Source: Eubacteriales bacterium
GTDB taxonomy: Bacteria; Bacillota; Clostridia; Saccharofermentanales; DTU023
Assembly: GCA_030537525.1 (NCBI GenBank)
Contig: JAUNVU010000005.1
Location: 19,172 to 83,171 of the forward strand
DNA length: 64,000 bases
Direction: 5' to 3'
Below are positions 7,474 to 15,548 of this stretch, piece after piece; the first letter of the stretch is position 1; every line of letters begins with the position of its first letter. Both the position numbers and the translations under genes were made by a program. The notes under the pieces were generated by a model. That model ran no database searches. It was not told the origin of the DNA and worked only from the letters and a program-made list of their open reading frames with translations.

Positions 7474-8970
7474 TTATTCCGTAGTTTCAGGCGCACTACC
7501 CTGCTCCGACTCCTCGCCATTGGGATCTGTACTCTCGGCTGGCTCTCCTGCTGGATTTGACTCAGTCGGCGCACTCTGCTCGACCTCTTCACCGGCCTCC
7601 ACAGCAGACTCCACAGGCGCCGATTGATCAGCTCTAAACTCCGCCACTGACTTAAATGACTTGATACCTTCACTGTTCTTCGCCATGACCTCACGGATTC
7701 TCAGTAAAGAACTCTGCAACAATTCCTCGCCACCTTCTAACTGATACTTAGAGATATCTGCAAGAGCAGCTTCTACGGGCAAAAGCGTGGCAAAGGTCAC
7801 ATCATTTGCAGGGTGCACCTTGAAGCAGTATGTAGCTAGGTAGCCCGCCTGCTTAATCAGGACCTCACCGCGGAAATTCTTCTCTATTTGAATTAGAGCC
7901 ATCAGACCGTCTTCGGCAAAGCCATTGCTATAACCTGTATCAAATTGCTGATTCGAAATGAAGTTGCCAAGCGAATAATAGCAGAGCGTTCTACCGCCGT
8001 CCTGGCGTTGCAGCCACTTGACCTCCTGCAATACGTGCGGGCCGGCACCGACAATCAGATCGACACCCTGGTCTGCGAGGTATTGAGCTAATTCAAGCTG
8101 CCATTGATTCGGCGCAGTATGATACTCATCTCCCCAGTGGATCAGGGCGACCATGAAATCGACACCCTGGGCTTTGACCTCTTTTACGCGTTCACCCATA
8201 GCTTGCATATCTTGCGTAAAGAAGTCCTCAGGTGCGCGCATTAAGGAGAAGGAGTCGACTAGACCTTCGCCCTCCGGCGGCAGCGGAATGCCATTTAAGG
8301 CGCGCATGCCGTCGAGCTTGTCAGTCTCATATGAATAGTTGATGAAGCCGAGTTTCAGGCCGTTGACTTCTTTGATCAAGTACTTGGGATCATTTGCCGA
8401 CTCTCTAGTACCGACTAGATCGAGACCTGCCGCCTTTAACTTCCTCGCGGTGGCCTTGATACCCTCAACGCCGCGGTCCAAACTGTGATTATTTGCCGCA
8501 TAGGCCATGTCGAAACCGATCTTCTTCAGCTGCTCAGCGAGGCTATCTGGCGCGGAGAATATAGGGTAGCCCTCGTAGGGCTCGCCGCCCAGAGTACCCT
8601 CCATATTGAAGCAGGCATAGTCGGCCGCCTCTATATCATCTTGTACATAACGATAGCTGTAGGCGAAGTCGTGCGAACCGTCCGCCTGTTCTGCACCCTT
8701 GATCAGAGGCAGGTGCATGAGGACGTCGCCAACTACGGCGAGATTTACTACCTTCTTCTTGAGGTCTGGCTTGGCCTGGGGATCAATCAAGGTTTCGAGA
8801 GGCTCTGCCTCGGAGAGGTCGGCCTCCTGTTGGGCAGCATTACGTGCTTCACGCAGGCGCTTAAGCTCCGCCCCTTCGGGGAAGAGCAGTTCCTGACTCT
8901 TCGCACATCCGCCAAGATTCAGGCAGATCAGGATGGTTAGAAATAGAGCTAGTAAAATTCGATTCTTCAT
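7474..8970 (-). CDS. CapA-family metallophosphatase-like lipoprotein (copy 1)
   Basis: Extracytoplasmic protein of the CapA/PgsA family, named for capsular poly-gamma-glutamate synthesis. A signal peptide MKNRILLALFLTILICL with lipobox LGGC (Cys22) anchors it to the membrane. The calcineurin-like fold motifs are VGDVLMH near residue 82, FNMEGTL, NNHSLDRG near 162, ALIHWGDEYH near 275, GAGPHVLQ near 308 and YYSLGNFISN near 330. The last 50 residues are low-complexity Glu/Ser/Pro. No PgsBC genes are nearby, so a poly-glutamate role is not supported. It is a tandem duplicate of the next upstream gene and is followed by the potassium genes. Confidence 0.92.
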   Translation of the reverse strand: MKNRILLALFLTILICLNLGGCAKSQELLFPEGAELKRLREARNAAQQEADLSEAEPLETLIDPQAKPDLKKKVVNLAVVGDVLMHLPLIKGAEQADGSHDFAYSYRYVQDDIEAADYACFNMEGTLGGEPYEGYPIFSAPDSLAEQLKKIGFDMAYAANNHSLDRGVEGIKATARKLKAAGLDLVGTRESANDPKYLIKEVNGLKLGFINYSYETDKLDGMRALNGIPLPPEGEGLVDSFSLMRAPEDFFTQDMQAMGERVKEVKAQGVDFMVALIHWGDEYHTAPNQWQLELAQYLADQGVDLIVGAGPHVLQEVKWLQRQDGGRTLCYYSLGNFISNQQFDTGYSNGFAEDGLMALIQIEKNFRGEVLIKQAGYLATYCFKVHPANDVTFATLLPVEAALADISKYQLEGGEELLQSSLLRIREVMAKNSEGIKSFKSVAEFRADQSAPVESAVEAGEEVEQSAPTESNPAGEPAESTDPNGEESEQGSAPETTE

Positions 8971-8986
8971 ATCAGCCTCCCAAGCA

Positions 8987-10339
8987 CTAATCCGCTTCGA
9001 TAAACTCGGCTACACTCGCGTAGCTCTCAATTCCCTCACCATTATTGGCCATGACCCTTGCCGTGCGCTCAGAAGACTTCAGAACTCGTCTCTCTGCCTT
9101 CTCTGTGAGCTCGAATTCCGACATATCCTTAAGCGCCCGGGCCACGGGAATTAAGCTGGCGTAAGTTGTTTCCTTATCAGGCTTTATCTTAGAACAATAT
9201 GTAGCTAAATAACCAGCCTTGGCAATTTGGCAATCGCCCCGAATATTTTTCTCCAAGCGAATTAGAGCCATCAGGCCGTCTTCTGCATGTCCCTTGCTCT
9301 TCTTCGTCTTGAAATGCTGATTCGAGATGAAATTACCAAGCGAGTAATAGCAGAGCATCTGGCCCCCATCTGGGCGCTCTAGCCACTGAATCGGCTGCAG
9401 GACATGCGGCCCCGCACCGACCACCAAATCGACGCCAGAATCCGCCAGAAACTGTGCCAACTCCAGCTGATAGGCATTGGGCTCATTATGGTATTCGTAG
9501 CCCCAATGCAGTAAGACGATGATGAAATCTGCTTGCTCAGCCTTGACCTCACTGAGACGTTCGCCAATCTTCAATAGATCCTGGCTAAAGAGGTCTTCTG
9601 GCTCTCTTTGCACCGAGAAGGAGTCCACGAGATCGCGGGCCTCATCCTCGATGATGTGACCATTTAGAGTGTGCTTTCCATCCTTGAGCTTGGACTCGAA
9701 GGTGTAGTTCAAAAAGGCCAGCTTAATTCCGTTGACCTCCTTGAGCAAGTACTTCATATCATCACTGCTCTCCCTGGTGCCGACGAGGTCCAGGCCAGCA
9801 GCCTTTAGTTTCTGTGCTGTCATGATGAGTCCTTCAGTACCCCTGTCAATACTGTGATTATTGGCGGCAAAAGCCAGGTCAAAACCCATAGCATACATCT
9901 GTTCTGCTAATTCATCTGGGCAAGAAAAGAGAGGGAAGCCCTCCCAGGGCTCACCAGCCAAGGTACCTTCCATATTGAAGCAGGCATAGTCAGCGGCCTC
10001 GATATCGTCCCAGAGATACCTGTAACTCGTGGTGAAATCATAGCTGCCATCTTCCGTACGAGCGGCATTGATCAAGGGGACGTGCATGAGTATATCGCCA
10101 ACTACTAGCAAATTGAGCTCTCGCTTCTTCAGCTCAGGCTTAGCACTGGTATCAAAAAGAGTCTCTAGCGGCTTCGGCTCGACTTGCTCGACCTCCTTGC
10201 CGCGCTGGTCTCTATACGCTCGCTCCTCCCTCAACTCCTGCTCTTCGGGAAAGAGACTCTCTTGAGCTCTGTCGCAAGCAGCAAATGAAAAGAGGAAAGA
10301 AACGAGCAATAAGTAGGCCAGATAAGAGCGAATTTTCAT
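8987..10339 (-). CDS. CapA-family metallophosphatase-like lipoprotein (copy 2)
   Basis: Paralogue of the downstream gene, 450 residues, similar through most of its length: lipobox near FAAC, then VGDILMHVPL, FNMEGTLAGEP, NNHSIDRG, LLHWGYEYH, GAGPHVLQP and YYSLGNFISN. It lacks the Glu/Ser/Pro tail of copy 1 and ends in AEFIEAD, matching the sequence just before that tail (SVAEFRAD) in copy 1. It is the first gene of the CapA-CapA-RCK-RCK-KtrB run. Substrate unknown; cell-envelope polymer metabolism is the family-level inference. Confidence 0.92.
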   Translation of the reverse strand: MKIRSYLAYLLLVSFLFSFAACDRAQESLFPEEQELREERAYRDQRGKEVEQVEPKPLETLFDTSAKPELKKRELNLLVVGDILMHVPLINAARTEDGSYDFTTSYRYLWDDIEAADYACFNMEGTLAGEPWEGFPLFSCPDELAEQMYAMGFDLAFAANNHSIDRGTEGLIMTAQKLKAAGLDLVGTRESSDDMKYLLKEVNGIKLAFLNYTFESKLKDGKHTLNGHIIEDEARDLVDSFSVQREPEDLFSQDLLKIGERLSEVKAEQADFIIVLLHWGYEYHNEPNAYQLELAQFLADSGVDLVVGAGPHVLQPIQWLERPDGGQMLCYYSLGNFISNQHFKTKKSKGHAEDGLMALIRLEKNIRGDCQIAKAGYLATYCSKIKPDKETTYASLIPVARALKDMSEFELTEKAERRVLKSSERTARVMANNGEGIESYASVAEFIEAD

Positions 10340-10362
10340 AGGACCTCCAATAGCTAATTAGA

Positions 10363-10393
10363 AAAACGAAGCTCGGCGAATACCGAGCTTCAT
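10363..10393 (-). terminator. terminator after amaP, also in the leader of the CapA/potassium operon
   Basis: On the minus strand a GAAGCTCGG/CCGAGCTTC stem is followed by GTTTTT. It lies 40 bases after the amaP stop and only 24 bases before the CapA ATG. The sequence between it and the ATG is too short for a complete promoter. Confidence 0.8.
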
Positions 10394-10402
10394 AATAATA
10401 GC

Positions 10403-10431
10403 AAGATAAATCTACTTTCAGCTTAAGTCAA
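10403..10431 (-). promoter_or_regulatory. candidate promoter of the CapA/potassium operon
   Basis: Minus strand: TTGACT (10426-10431), a 17-base spacer, then TATCTT (10403-10408). The -35 box begins just after the amaP stop codon. A transcript started here would meet the terminator-like hairpin almost at once, which suggests attenuation or read-through control. Confidence 0.45.
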
Positions 10432-10432
10432 A

Positions 10433-11302
10433 TTAGCGCTTAATCACGAAATCGCGATTATCGTCTATGTAGCTGTCCTTCTCGCGCTCTGCCCGTTCTA
10501 TCTCCTGCTCGGCCTGAGCTGAGGTCACAGGCTTCGAGCTGGCTGTCGTCGGTGACGGCGTGGGATCTAAGCTCGTGCTCACTGCAGCAGTGGACATAGC
10601 TGCATCCACACCTCTGCTCTCACTCTCTACGGAGTTCACTTCCTTGGACTGGACGGGAGCTACAAATTCCTCCACCTTCTCCTTGACCTCGTGAGCTACT
10701 TCCTCAACCTTCTCCTTGCTCTTCTCTAGAAAGGACTCCTGGTCTTCAGTGCCACTAGCCGGCGTCCGATTGCTGCTCTCCGCCTTCGACTCTTCGACAT
10801 CAACCTTGATGTCAAAGTTGTTGATCGGATAGCCAGAGAAGTTCTCTACTGAACGCGACACATCCGTCTTAACTTCTTCAGCAATTGACTTGATTGAGCG
10901 ATTATGGAGTGCATCTTCAGCCACTTCAACTTCCATCTTGAGATCAATGGCACAGTCCTTGCCCGCCTGCTTGACATCGACCTCTGCGTTCTTGATGAAG
11001 TCGTGCTGCTTGGCAGTCTTAACGGCCGTTGCAGCAATTGCATTAGAGGAGATCTGCACTGAGCCGCCATCGCGCGCTTCAACTAAGTCGCGGGGGCGAG
11101 CTCGGAAATTGCGAATAACGCCTGTCAGCACATAGAGAGCGACAATCACAGCGGCGACAACGCCCATGTAGAACCAGGGGTTGCCTTCCATGTAAGGCTC
11201 CATACTCAGGTCGAAACCCGAGAAGGGCCAGGCCATAAATAGCACTAGTACAAGCGCCAGAATGACCAGTATATTGAGGATTATTCTAAATGCATTCTTC
11301 AT
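10433..11302 (-). CDS. amaP: AmaP-like membrane anchor for Asp23
   Basis: Membrane protein of the alkaline-shock (Asp23/Gls24) module, 289 residues. Two transmembrane helices (about 8-27 and 45-65) come first. They are followed by an Asp23-like domain (about 80-170, GGSVQISSNAIAATAVKTA through NNFDIKVDVE), then a long Ser/Glu/Lys/Pro-rich tail from about 175 ending in the basic DNRDFVIKR. In staphylococci AmaP tethers Asp23 to the membrane. Here the asp23 gene lies 5 bases upstream, so the pair should form the same envelope complex. The extended tail is longer than in typical AmaP. Confidence 0.85.
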   Translation of the reverse strand: MKNAFRIILNILVILALVLVLFMAWPFSGFDLSMEPYMEGNPWFYMGVVAAVIVALYVLTGVIRNFRARPRDLVEARDGGSVQISSNAIAATAVKTAKQHDFIKNAEVDVKQAGKDCAIDLKMEVEVAEDALHNRSIKSIAEEVKTDVSRSVENFSGYPINNFDIKVDVEESKAESSNRTPASGTEDQESFLEKSKEKVEEVAHEVKEKVEEFVAPVQSKEVNSVESESRGVDAAMSTAAVSTSLDPTPSPTTASSKPVTSAQAEQEIERAEREKDSYIDDNRDFVIKR

Positions 11303-11307
11303 ATTAT

Positions 11308-11835
11308 CTACCAGTTCTGCTCAGGCTGTTCTACTTGCTCAGCTTGACCCTCGAAGACCTCTGGCTGGCTTGGCTGTTCTTCAGCAACCTCTTCCCGGCC
11401 CTCATCCTTCAGTTTCTTGCTGCGCTTCGCCTGGAACTCTTCCTTAGTCAAAATATCGACGACACGGACATTCAGAGCTAGGACGTTGAGACCGGTCATG
11501 TGCTTGATGCGCTCACTGATCAAGTCCTTCAGTTGCTCGAATACCTCGGGAGCCGACTTGCCATATTCGAGAACCATCTCGAGATTGACGATGACTCCGT
11601 CGTCTTCCATATCTACGCTGACACCTTTAGTCTTGTCGGACTGGCCGAAGCTCTCTTTAATGCTAGTGAAGAAACTACCGCTCATTGCGAGAATGCCAGC
11701 AATTTCTTCTATGGCATAGCCGACTATTTTCGATACGACCTCCTCGCGGAATCTGAGCGTGCTCTCATACTCCGTTCCTGCTGTTTTCACTTCGTTATCA
11801 ACTTGAGGTTCTAGGTTCTTTAAATCTTCAGACAT
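11308..11835 (-). CDS. asp23: Asp23/Gls24 family envelope stress protein
   Basis: Abundant cytoplasmic-face envelope stress protein of Gram-positive bacteria. The Asp23 domain spans residues 25-135: LRFREEVVSKIVGYAIEEI, the GVSVDMEDDGVIVNLEM strands, and VRVVDI at the end. The C-terminal 40 residues are Lys/Glu/Gln-rich and probably disordered. It is first gene of a two-gene unit with amaP and has a good promoter 67 bases upstream. Confidence 0.92.
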   Translation of the reverse strand: MSEDLKNLEPQVDNEVKTAGTEYESTLRFREEVVSKIVGYAIEEIAGILAMSGSFFTSIKESFGQSDKTKGVSVDMEDDGVIVNLEMVLEYGKSAPEVFEQLKDLISERIKHMTGLNVLALNVRVVDILTKEEFQAKRSKKLKDEGREEVAEEQPSQPEVFEGQAEQVEQPEQNW

Positions 11836-11901
11836 AGTCGTTCCTTCCCTTCCTGATTATCACTAAAACAGGGCTAATAGCCAGTCATAGCGTCTTTATA
11901 A

Positions 11902-11930
11902 ATTATACGTAGAGAGGTGAAATAATTCAA
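11902..11930 (-). promoter_or_regulatory. asp23 promoter
   Basis: Minus strand: TTGAAT (11925-11930), exactly 17 bases, then a perfect TATAAT (11902-11907). The -35 box falls inside the left arm of the 13-bp inverted repeat described next. Confidence 0.75.
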
Positions 11931-11973
11931 GCTGAAGGGCTGGGCTGTATCGCTCAAAATAGCTTGAATTATT
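11921..11973. repeat. 13-bp inverted repeat between asp23 and the M42 peptidase
   Basis: AATAATTCAAGCT (11921-11933) and its exact complement AGCTTGAATTATT (11961-11973), 27 bases apart. Each arm holds a TTGAAT pointing outwards. The left one is the asp23 -35; the right one could be the -35 of the plus-strand peptidase gene, with TAAGAT at 11989-11994 as a 19-base-spaced -10. A shared operator is inferred. Confidence 0.7.
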
Positions 11974-12013
11974 CAGGGCTTTTTAAGCTAAGATATAGGC
12001 GGAGGATAGAAGC

Positions 12014-13057
12014 ATGAAGATTAAATTTAAAAGCGAAAATATTTTCAACTGCTGCCAGGAGCTCTTAGAGATTGACAGCCCTTCAGGAGATACAGCTGAA
12101 CTCAGCGACTTCCTAGAGAGTCAGCTAACCGCCTTGGGTTTCAGAACTGGCCGCACCCACAAGGATGTCGTCTATGCTGAATTCCAAACAGAAGACAGAC
12201 CCATAGAACGCATCGTCACCGCCCATATTGACACTTTGGGGGCCATGGTTTCCGAGATCATGCCAAATGGCCGCCTTCGCTTCGTCATGATCGGCGGCTT
12301 CGCCTACAACTCTCTGGAAGGCGAGAATGTCAGGATCAAGACAGCCGACGGCAGGATCTACACAGGTTCCGTCATGCCCGACAAGATCAGCATCCACATC
12401 TTCGACAATTATGTCAGTGAGTTTAAGCGTGAATACTCGACCATGTCAGTACGTCTTGATGAGCTGGTGGAAACAGCTGAGGATACGCGCTCTCTTGGTA
12501 TAGAGGTAGGCGACTTCATCGCCTTCGAGCCAAGAACCGAGATCACCGCTTCTGCTTTCATCAAGTCCCGCTTCCTAGACAATAAGATCTGTGCAGCCCT
12601 GATGATCGAAGTGATGAAGGAGCTGGAGAGCAGAGGCGAGAAACCAGTTCGCCCGACCCGCTTCGTCTTCTCCAACTTCGAAGAGGTGGGACATGGGGTC
12701 ACCGCCGTGCCTGACTCCGTGAAGGAGCTGATCGCCCTAGACATCGGCACAGTTGGCGGCGAACGCAACTCGCGTGAGACGGCCGTGACCATTGTGGCCA
12801 GAGATTCCAGGACACCATACCCCTTCCCCCTGCGTCGTCGGCTGCAAGAAATTGCCATCCGCGATGACATCGAGTACCGCATTGACACACATATTCGCTA
12901 TGGTTCAGACGGTAGTATTGCGGCCACTGCAGGCATGAATTTTAACTTCTCCTGCTTCGGGCCTGGCGTTGAGGCAACTCACCACTATGAGCGCACTCAT
13001 GAACGCGCAGTCCTGGCAACTGCCGAACTCTTACACGGCTATCTAATGACTGAGTAA
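12014..13057 (+). CDS. M42 family metallo-aminopeptidase
   Basis: Probable cytosolic dinuclear-metal aminopeptidase of family M42, 347 residues. Metal-ligand motifs are visible: AHIDT near residue 75, SRFLDNK near 190, NFEEVGHG near 223-230 (catalytic Glu and Glu ligand), ALDIGTVGG near 245, and ATHHYERTH near 323. GGAGGA sits 7 bases before the ATG. It is monocistronic with a terminator directly after, and is divergent from asp23. M42 enzymes also include cellulase-associated proteins; a peptide substrate is inferred from the family only. Confidence 0.92.
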   Translation: MKIKFKSENIFNCCQELLEIDSPSGDTAELSDFLESQLTALGFRTGRTHKDVVYAEFQTEDRPIERIVTAHIDTLGAMVSEIMPNGRLRFVMIGGFAYNSLEGENVRIKTADGRIYTGSVMPDKISIHIFDNYVSEFKREYSTMSVRLDELVETAEDTRSLGIEVGDFIAFEPRTEITASAFIKSRFLDNKICAALMIEVMKELESRGEKPVRPTRFVFSNFEEVGHGVTAVPDSVKELIALDIGTVGGERNSRETAVTIVARDSRTPYPFPLRRRLQEIAIRDDIEYRIDTHIRYGSDGSIAATAGMNFNFSCFGPGVEATHHYERTHERAVLATAELLHGYLMTE

Positions 13058-13108
13058 AACCTTAGCTGCTAGCGTAGACAAGTAGCATGGGGATTTCTCA
13101 AGTGATTC

Positions 13109-13145
13109 AGAGGGGCTCTCTATTCTGAGCGCCCCTCTTCTATTA
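13109..13145 (+). terminator. terminator of the M42 peptidase gene
   Basis: AGAGGGGC (13109-13116) pairs with GCCCCTCT (13131-13138); TCTATTATCTTATT follows. It overlaps the last codons of the convergent hydrolase gene. Confidence 0.65.
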
Positions 13146-13884
13146 TCTTATTAAGCAAGTGCATCAGTAATTCTGGCTCCTCAACTAATAACTGCCCGTG
13201 ATCTAAGCCTGCAAGTTCTCGGCATACTAGCCTGGGAAAGTATTTTCTGGCATTTTCAATATCGCTTCGCCTGTCTTTTGCCTCGGCTTCTCCATAGAGA
13301 AAATAGGCCTCTGATTCTGGGAAATACCCTCTTTCAAGTTGGTAATTATTACAGCCATAGAAGATGTTTTTTAGGCTCCTATTACTCATCATCTGCAGGG
13401 AATTATAGAAATCTTCTGCTGTTTTCTCTGTATAGCCATATTTGACGATCAGCTTCTTACCAAGCCTGCGATTCTTCTGAAAGAATTTCACGAAGACAAG
13501 GTCTCTCATCAAGATCAGCTTGTTTATGAACTGCGGATAGTGATAGGGAGTTATGGCTCCGTCCAAGATTATCTTCCCCATCTCAATCTGCCCATGATCC
13601 GCCATTTTTATAAGCATGCAGCCTCCCATAGAGAGGCCGTAGGCTGCCGTCACTTGTCTATAGCCCAGCTCCAGAAGATCTGCTTCGAGCTCCCTTGTTG
13701 CCTCTTCCAGATGCGGAAAGTCTCGCCTATTATGCCTTTCGTGGCCTGGCAGTACAGGGACCAGGAGATGGTACTTGTCCTGCAAGAGTTCTATTGCCTC
13801 TGCCATCATCTCAACGTGCATACAGGACCCTTGTATCAGGAGAATAGTCTGTGGCTTCCCGAGCCCATATTGTAGAATTTTCAT
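13120..13884 (-). CDS. alpha/beta hydrolase
   Basis: Small serine hydrolase of unknown substrate, 254 residues from the ATG at 13884. An in-frame TTG 12 bases upstream is part of the Shine-Dalgarno GGAGGG (13889-13894), so the ATG is preferred. The nucleophile elbow is GLSMGG near residue 95 and the likely catalytic His is in LDHGQLL near 235. The oxyanion-loop region near residue 20 reads IQGSCMH rather than the usual HG. It lies just downstream of the tRNA-Val terminator with only about 26 bases between, so it may depend on read-through or on a promoter further up. Confidence 0.85.
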   Translation of the reverse strand: MKILQYGLGKPQTILLIQGSCMHVEMMAEAIELLQDKYHLLVPVLPGHERHNRRDFPHLEEATRELEADLLELGYRQVTAAYGLSMGGCMLIKMADHGQIEMGKIILDGAITPYHYPQFINKLILMRDLVFVKFFQKNRRLGKKLIVKYGYTEKTAEDFYNSLQMMSNRSLKNIFYGCNNYQLERGYFPESEAYFLYGEAEAKDRRSDIENARKYFPRLVCRELAGLDHGQLLVEEPELLMHLLNKIIEEGRSE

Positions 13885-13901
13885 ATCACCCTCCAAGTTC
13901 T

Positions 13902-13940
13902 AAAAACAGAAAACCCCAGAGCTAATCAGCTCCAGGGTTT
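13902..13940 (-). terminator. tRNA-Val terminator
   Basis: Minus strand: AAACCC/GGGTTT plus GAGC/GCTC arms with a 2x2 internal mismatch and loop TGATTA, followed by TCTGTTTTT. It begins a few bases after the tRNA CCA. Confidence 0.75.
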
Positions 13941-13945
13941 CTCCT

Positions 13946-14022
13946 TGGTGGGAATTACTGGACTCGAACCAGTGACTTCCTGCTTGTAAGGCAGGCGCTC
14001 TAACCAGCTGAGCTAAACTCCC
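13946..14022 (-). tRNA. tRNA-Val (TAC)
   Basis: A 77-nt cloverleaf on the minus strand. Acceptor arms GGGAGTT/AATTCCC, anticodon loop CTTACAA on stem CCTGC/GCAGG, T-arm CTGGTTCGAGTCCAG, encoded CCA. Anticodon TAC reads GTN valine codons. Confidence 0.97.
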
Positions 14023-14033
14023 AAGACTGCCTA

Positions 14034-14062
14034 AGGATAGCGCGCATAACTACATTCGTCAA
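14034..14062 (-). promoter_or_regulatory. tRNA-Val promoter
   Basis: Minus strand: TTGACG (14057-14062), 17 bases, TATCCT (14034-14039). The -35 begins one base after the stop codon of the methyltransferase gene, so the tRNA can be transcribed independently of it. Confidence 0.65.
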
Positions 14063-14063
14063 G

Positions 14064-15455
14064 TTAGAATTCCAAGACGGCAAGCGCCTCATAATCCATA
14101 GTCCAGGGGAAGTAGTCATAGGCTACTAGTTCTCGTATTTTAACTCTGCCCGCCTCCAGCCCGAGTAATTTTAAGTCGCGAGCGAGCTTAGCTGGGTGAC
14201 ATGATAGGTAGACCAACTGCTCCAAACCAGCAGCTCTGATCGCCTCGACTAGCTCCTTGCTAAGCCCCGAACGCGGTGGGTCGACAATTAGATTTCTGCT
14301 CTGACTAAGCTGTTGGGCGGGTCTTCGCAAATCATATTGAACGGCCTCATAATTGCTAAATTTATTGCGCTTGGCATTCAACTTCGCCGTCGCCAGAGAG
14401 AGCTCAGAAAGTTCGAGAGCCGTGATAGCCACTGAGCTCGGCAGAGCCGCCATGGCCAGTGCGCCAGTGCCAGAAAACAACTCTAAGCACTCGTCAACTT
14501 CGGCAAAAGCCTGGCCAATTCGCCTACAGCTCTCGGCAAAGCTCTGGGGGTTAACCTGGAAGAAGGCGCCAGGCAAGATGAGAAATTTTCGGCCGTTAAC
14601 TTCCTCTTCTAAGATCTCTTCTGAAAGGCTGGCCAAGAGCTCTTCGTCCATTGGCAATAGCCCCTGGCTGGGATCCCCTAGCCGTTTAGACCACAAGAGG
14701 ACGGTCAAGGGGCCTAAGTTCTCGCCACTGAACCGCCTCCTCCCTCCCCTTCTGTAATTTATACCGCTCAGGCACACGACTAGACCTGCCGCTTGTAATA
14801 GGGATTGGACTAAATGAAAGAGTTCTCCTGCCCTAGCTAGATCTTCAGCCCTTGCCAGGTAGATCCCCCTCTTTTTGACCTGCTCTTCTAGGACTAAAAG
14901 AAAGGCCACTTCGCCGCGATAATTGGCGCGAATATGCAGCCCTCTAAGCTCTGGCCACTCAGCAAACTTAGCGCTACTCTTATTCAAGACGGCGAGTGCT
15001 GTCTCCAGACTTTCGTGCAATATGGGACAGCTGCTGACTGGCAGCAAGTCGTTACTGCCCCTTGCCAGATAGCCAAAACTCTGCTCGAAATGCCAAAATG
15101 CCTTGCGCCGATAATGCCATGCTTTGGCAGGGAGGATCTCAATTACACCTGAATAGTGCCTGCCCAGCAGATGCGCCAGGTGCTCTGCCTTGCACTGCAG
15201 AAGTCTCTCGTATTGAAGCTCTTGCACAGCACAGGCTCCACAGCGTGGGAAATTAGGGCAAAATTTCTCCTGTCGATAGGGGCTGGCCTGGAGAATCTGC
15301 GCCTGGCTTTGGCCATTTTTCAAGAGCTCTTCTTCTAGCTCGACAATATCACCTGGCACTGGTCCCGTTGCAAATTGCAGCGGCCCATTAATGTCCATGG
15401 GTACCAAGACGGCACGCCCGTCTGTCATGAGGTCTCGCACTTCGTATTTAGCCAA
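14064..15455 (-). CDS. 23S rRNA (uracil-C5)-methyltransferase, RumA/TrmA family
   Basis: SAM-dependent RNA m5U methyltransferase, 463 residues, TTG start with AAGGGGG 8 bases upstream. It begins with a TRAM-like RNA-binding domain (about 1-55). The iron-sulfur cysteines follow in FCPNFPRCGACAVQELQYE (about 68-86) with a further Cys near 91. The SAM-binding motif is ELFSGTGALA near 333, then DPPRSGL near 388 and the catalytic Cys loop YLSCHPAKLARDL near 415. This layout is that of RlmD/RlmCD. Which uridine it modifies cannot be told. A tRNA gene lies directly downstream on the same strand. Confidence 0.92.
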   Translation of the reverse strand: MAKYEVRDLMTDGRAVLVPMDINGPLQFATGPVPGDIVELEEELLKNGQSQAQILQASPYRQEKFCPNFPRCGACAVQELQYERLLQCKAEHLAHLLGRHYSGVIEILPAKAWHYRRKAFWHFEQSFGYLARGSNDLLPVSSCPILHESLETALAVLNKSSAKFAEWPELRGLHIRANYRGEVAFLLVLEEQVKKRGIYLARAEDLARAGELFHLVQSLLQAAGLVVCLSGINYRRGGRRRFSGENLGPLTVLLWSKRLGDPSQGLLPMDEELLASLSEEILEEEVNGRKFLILPGAFFQVNPQSFAESCRRIGQAFAEVDECLELFSGTGALAMAALPSSVAITALELSELSLATAKLNAKRNKFSNYEAVQYDLRRPAQQLSQSRNLIVDPPRSGLSKELVEAIRAAGLEQLVYLSCHPAKLARDLKLLGLEAGRVKIRELVAYDYFPWTMDYEALAVLEF

Positions 15456-15477
15456 TTGATTTCCCCCTTATTTTTGC

Positions 15478-15504
15478 ATTATAACAGGCTAATTTTGGTA
15501 TAAT
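15478..15504. promoter_or_regulatory. back-to-back extended -10 promoters
   Basis: Minus strand TGT-TATAAT (15478-15486) points to the methyltransferase gene and plus strand TGG-TATAAT (15496-15504) to the PBP gene. Only 9 bases separate them and neither has a convincing -35, so each polymerase would cover the other's site. Confidence 0.6.
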
Positions 15505-15548
15505 CATTTTTTGAGAGATTTATCTAGAGTGTTCAATGGGAGTAATTA

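Noticed and set aside
11921..11985. Leader of the M42 gene as a T-box or riboswitch
   Set aside because: No T-box bulge sequence or specifier structure; the inverted repeat explains the pairing and carries -35 elements.
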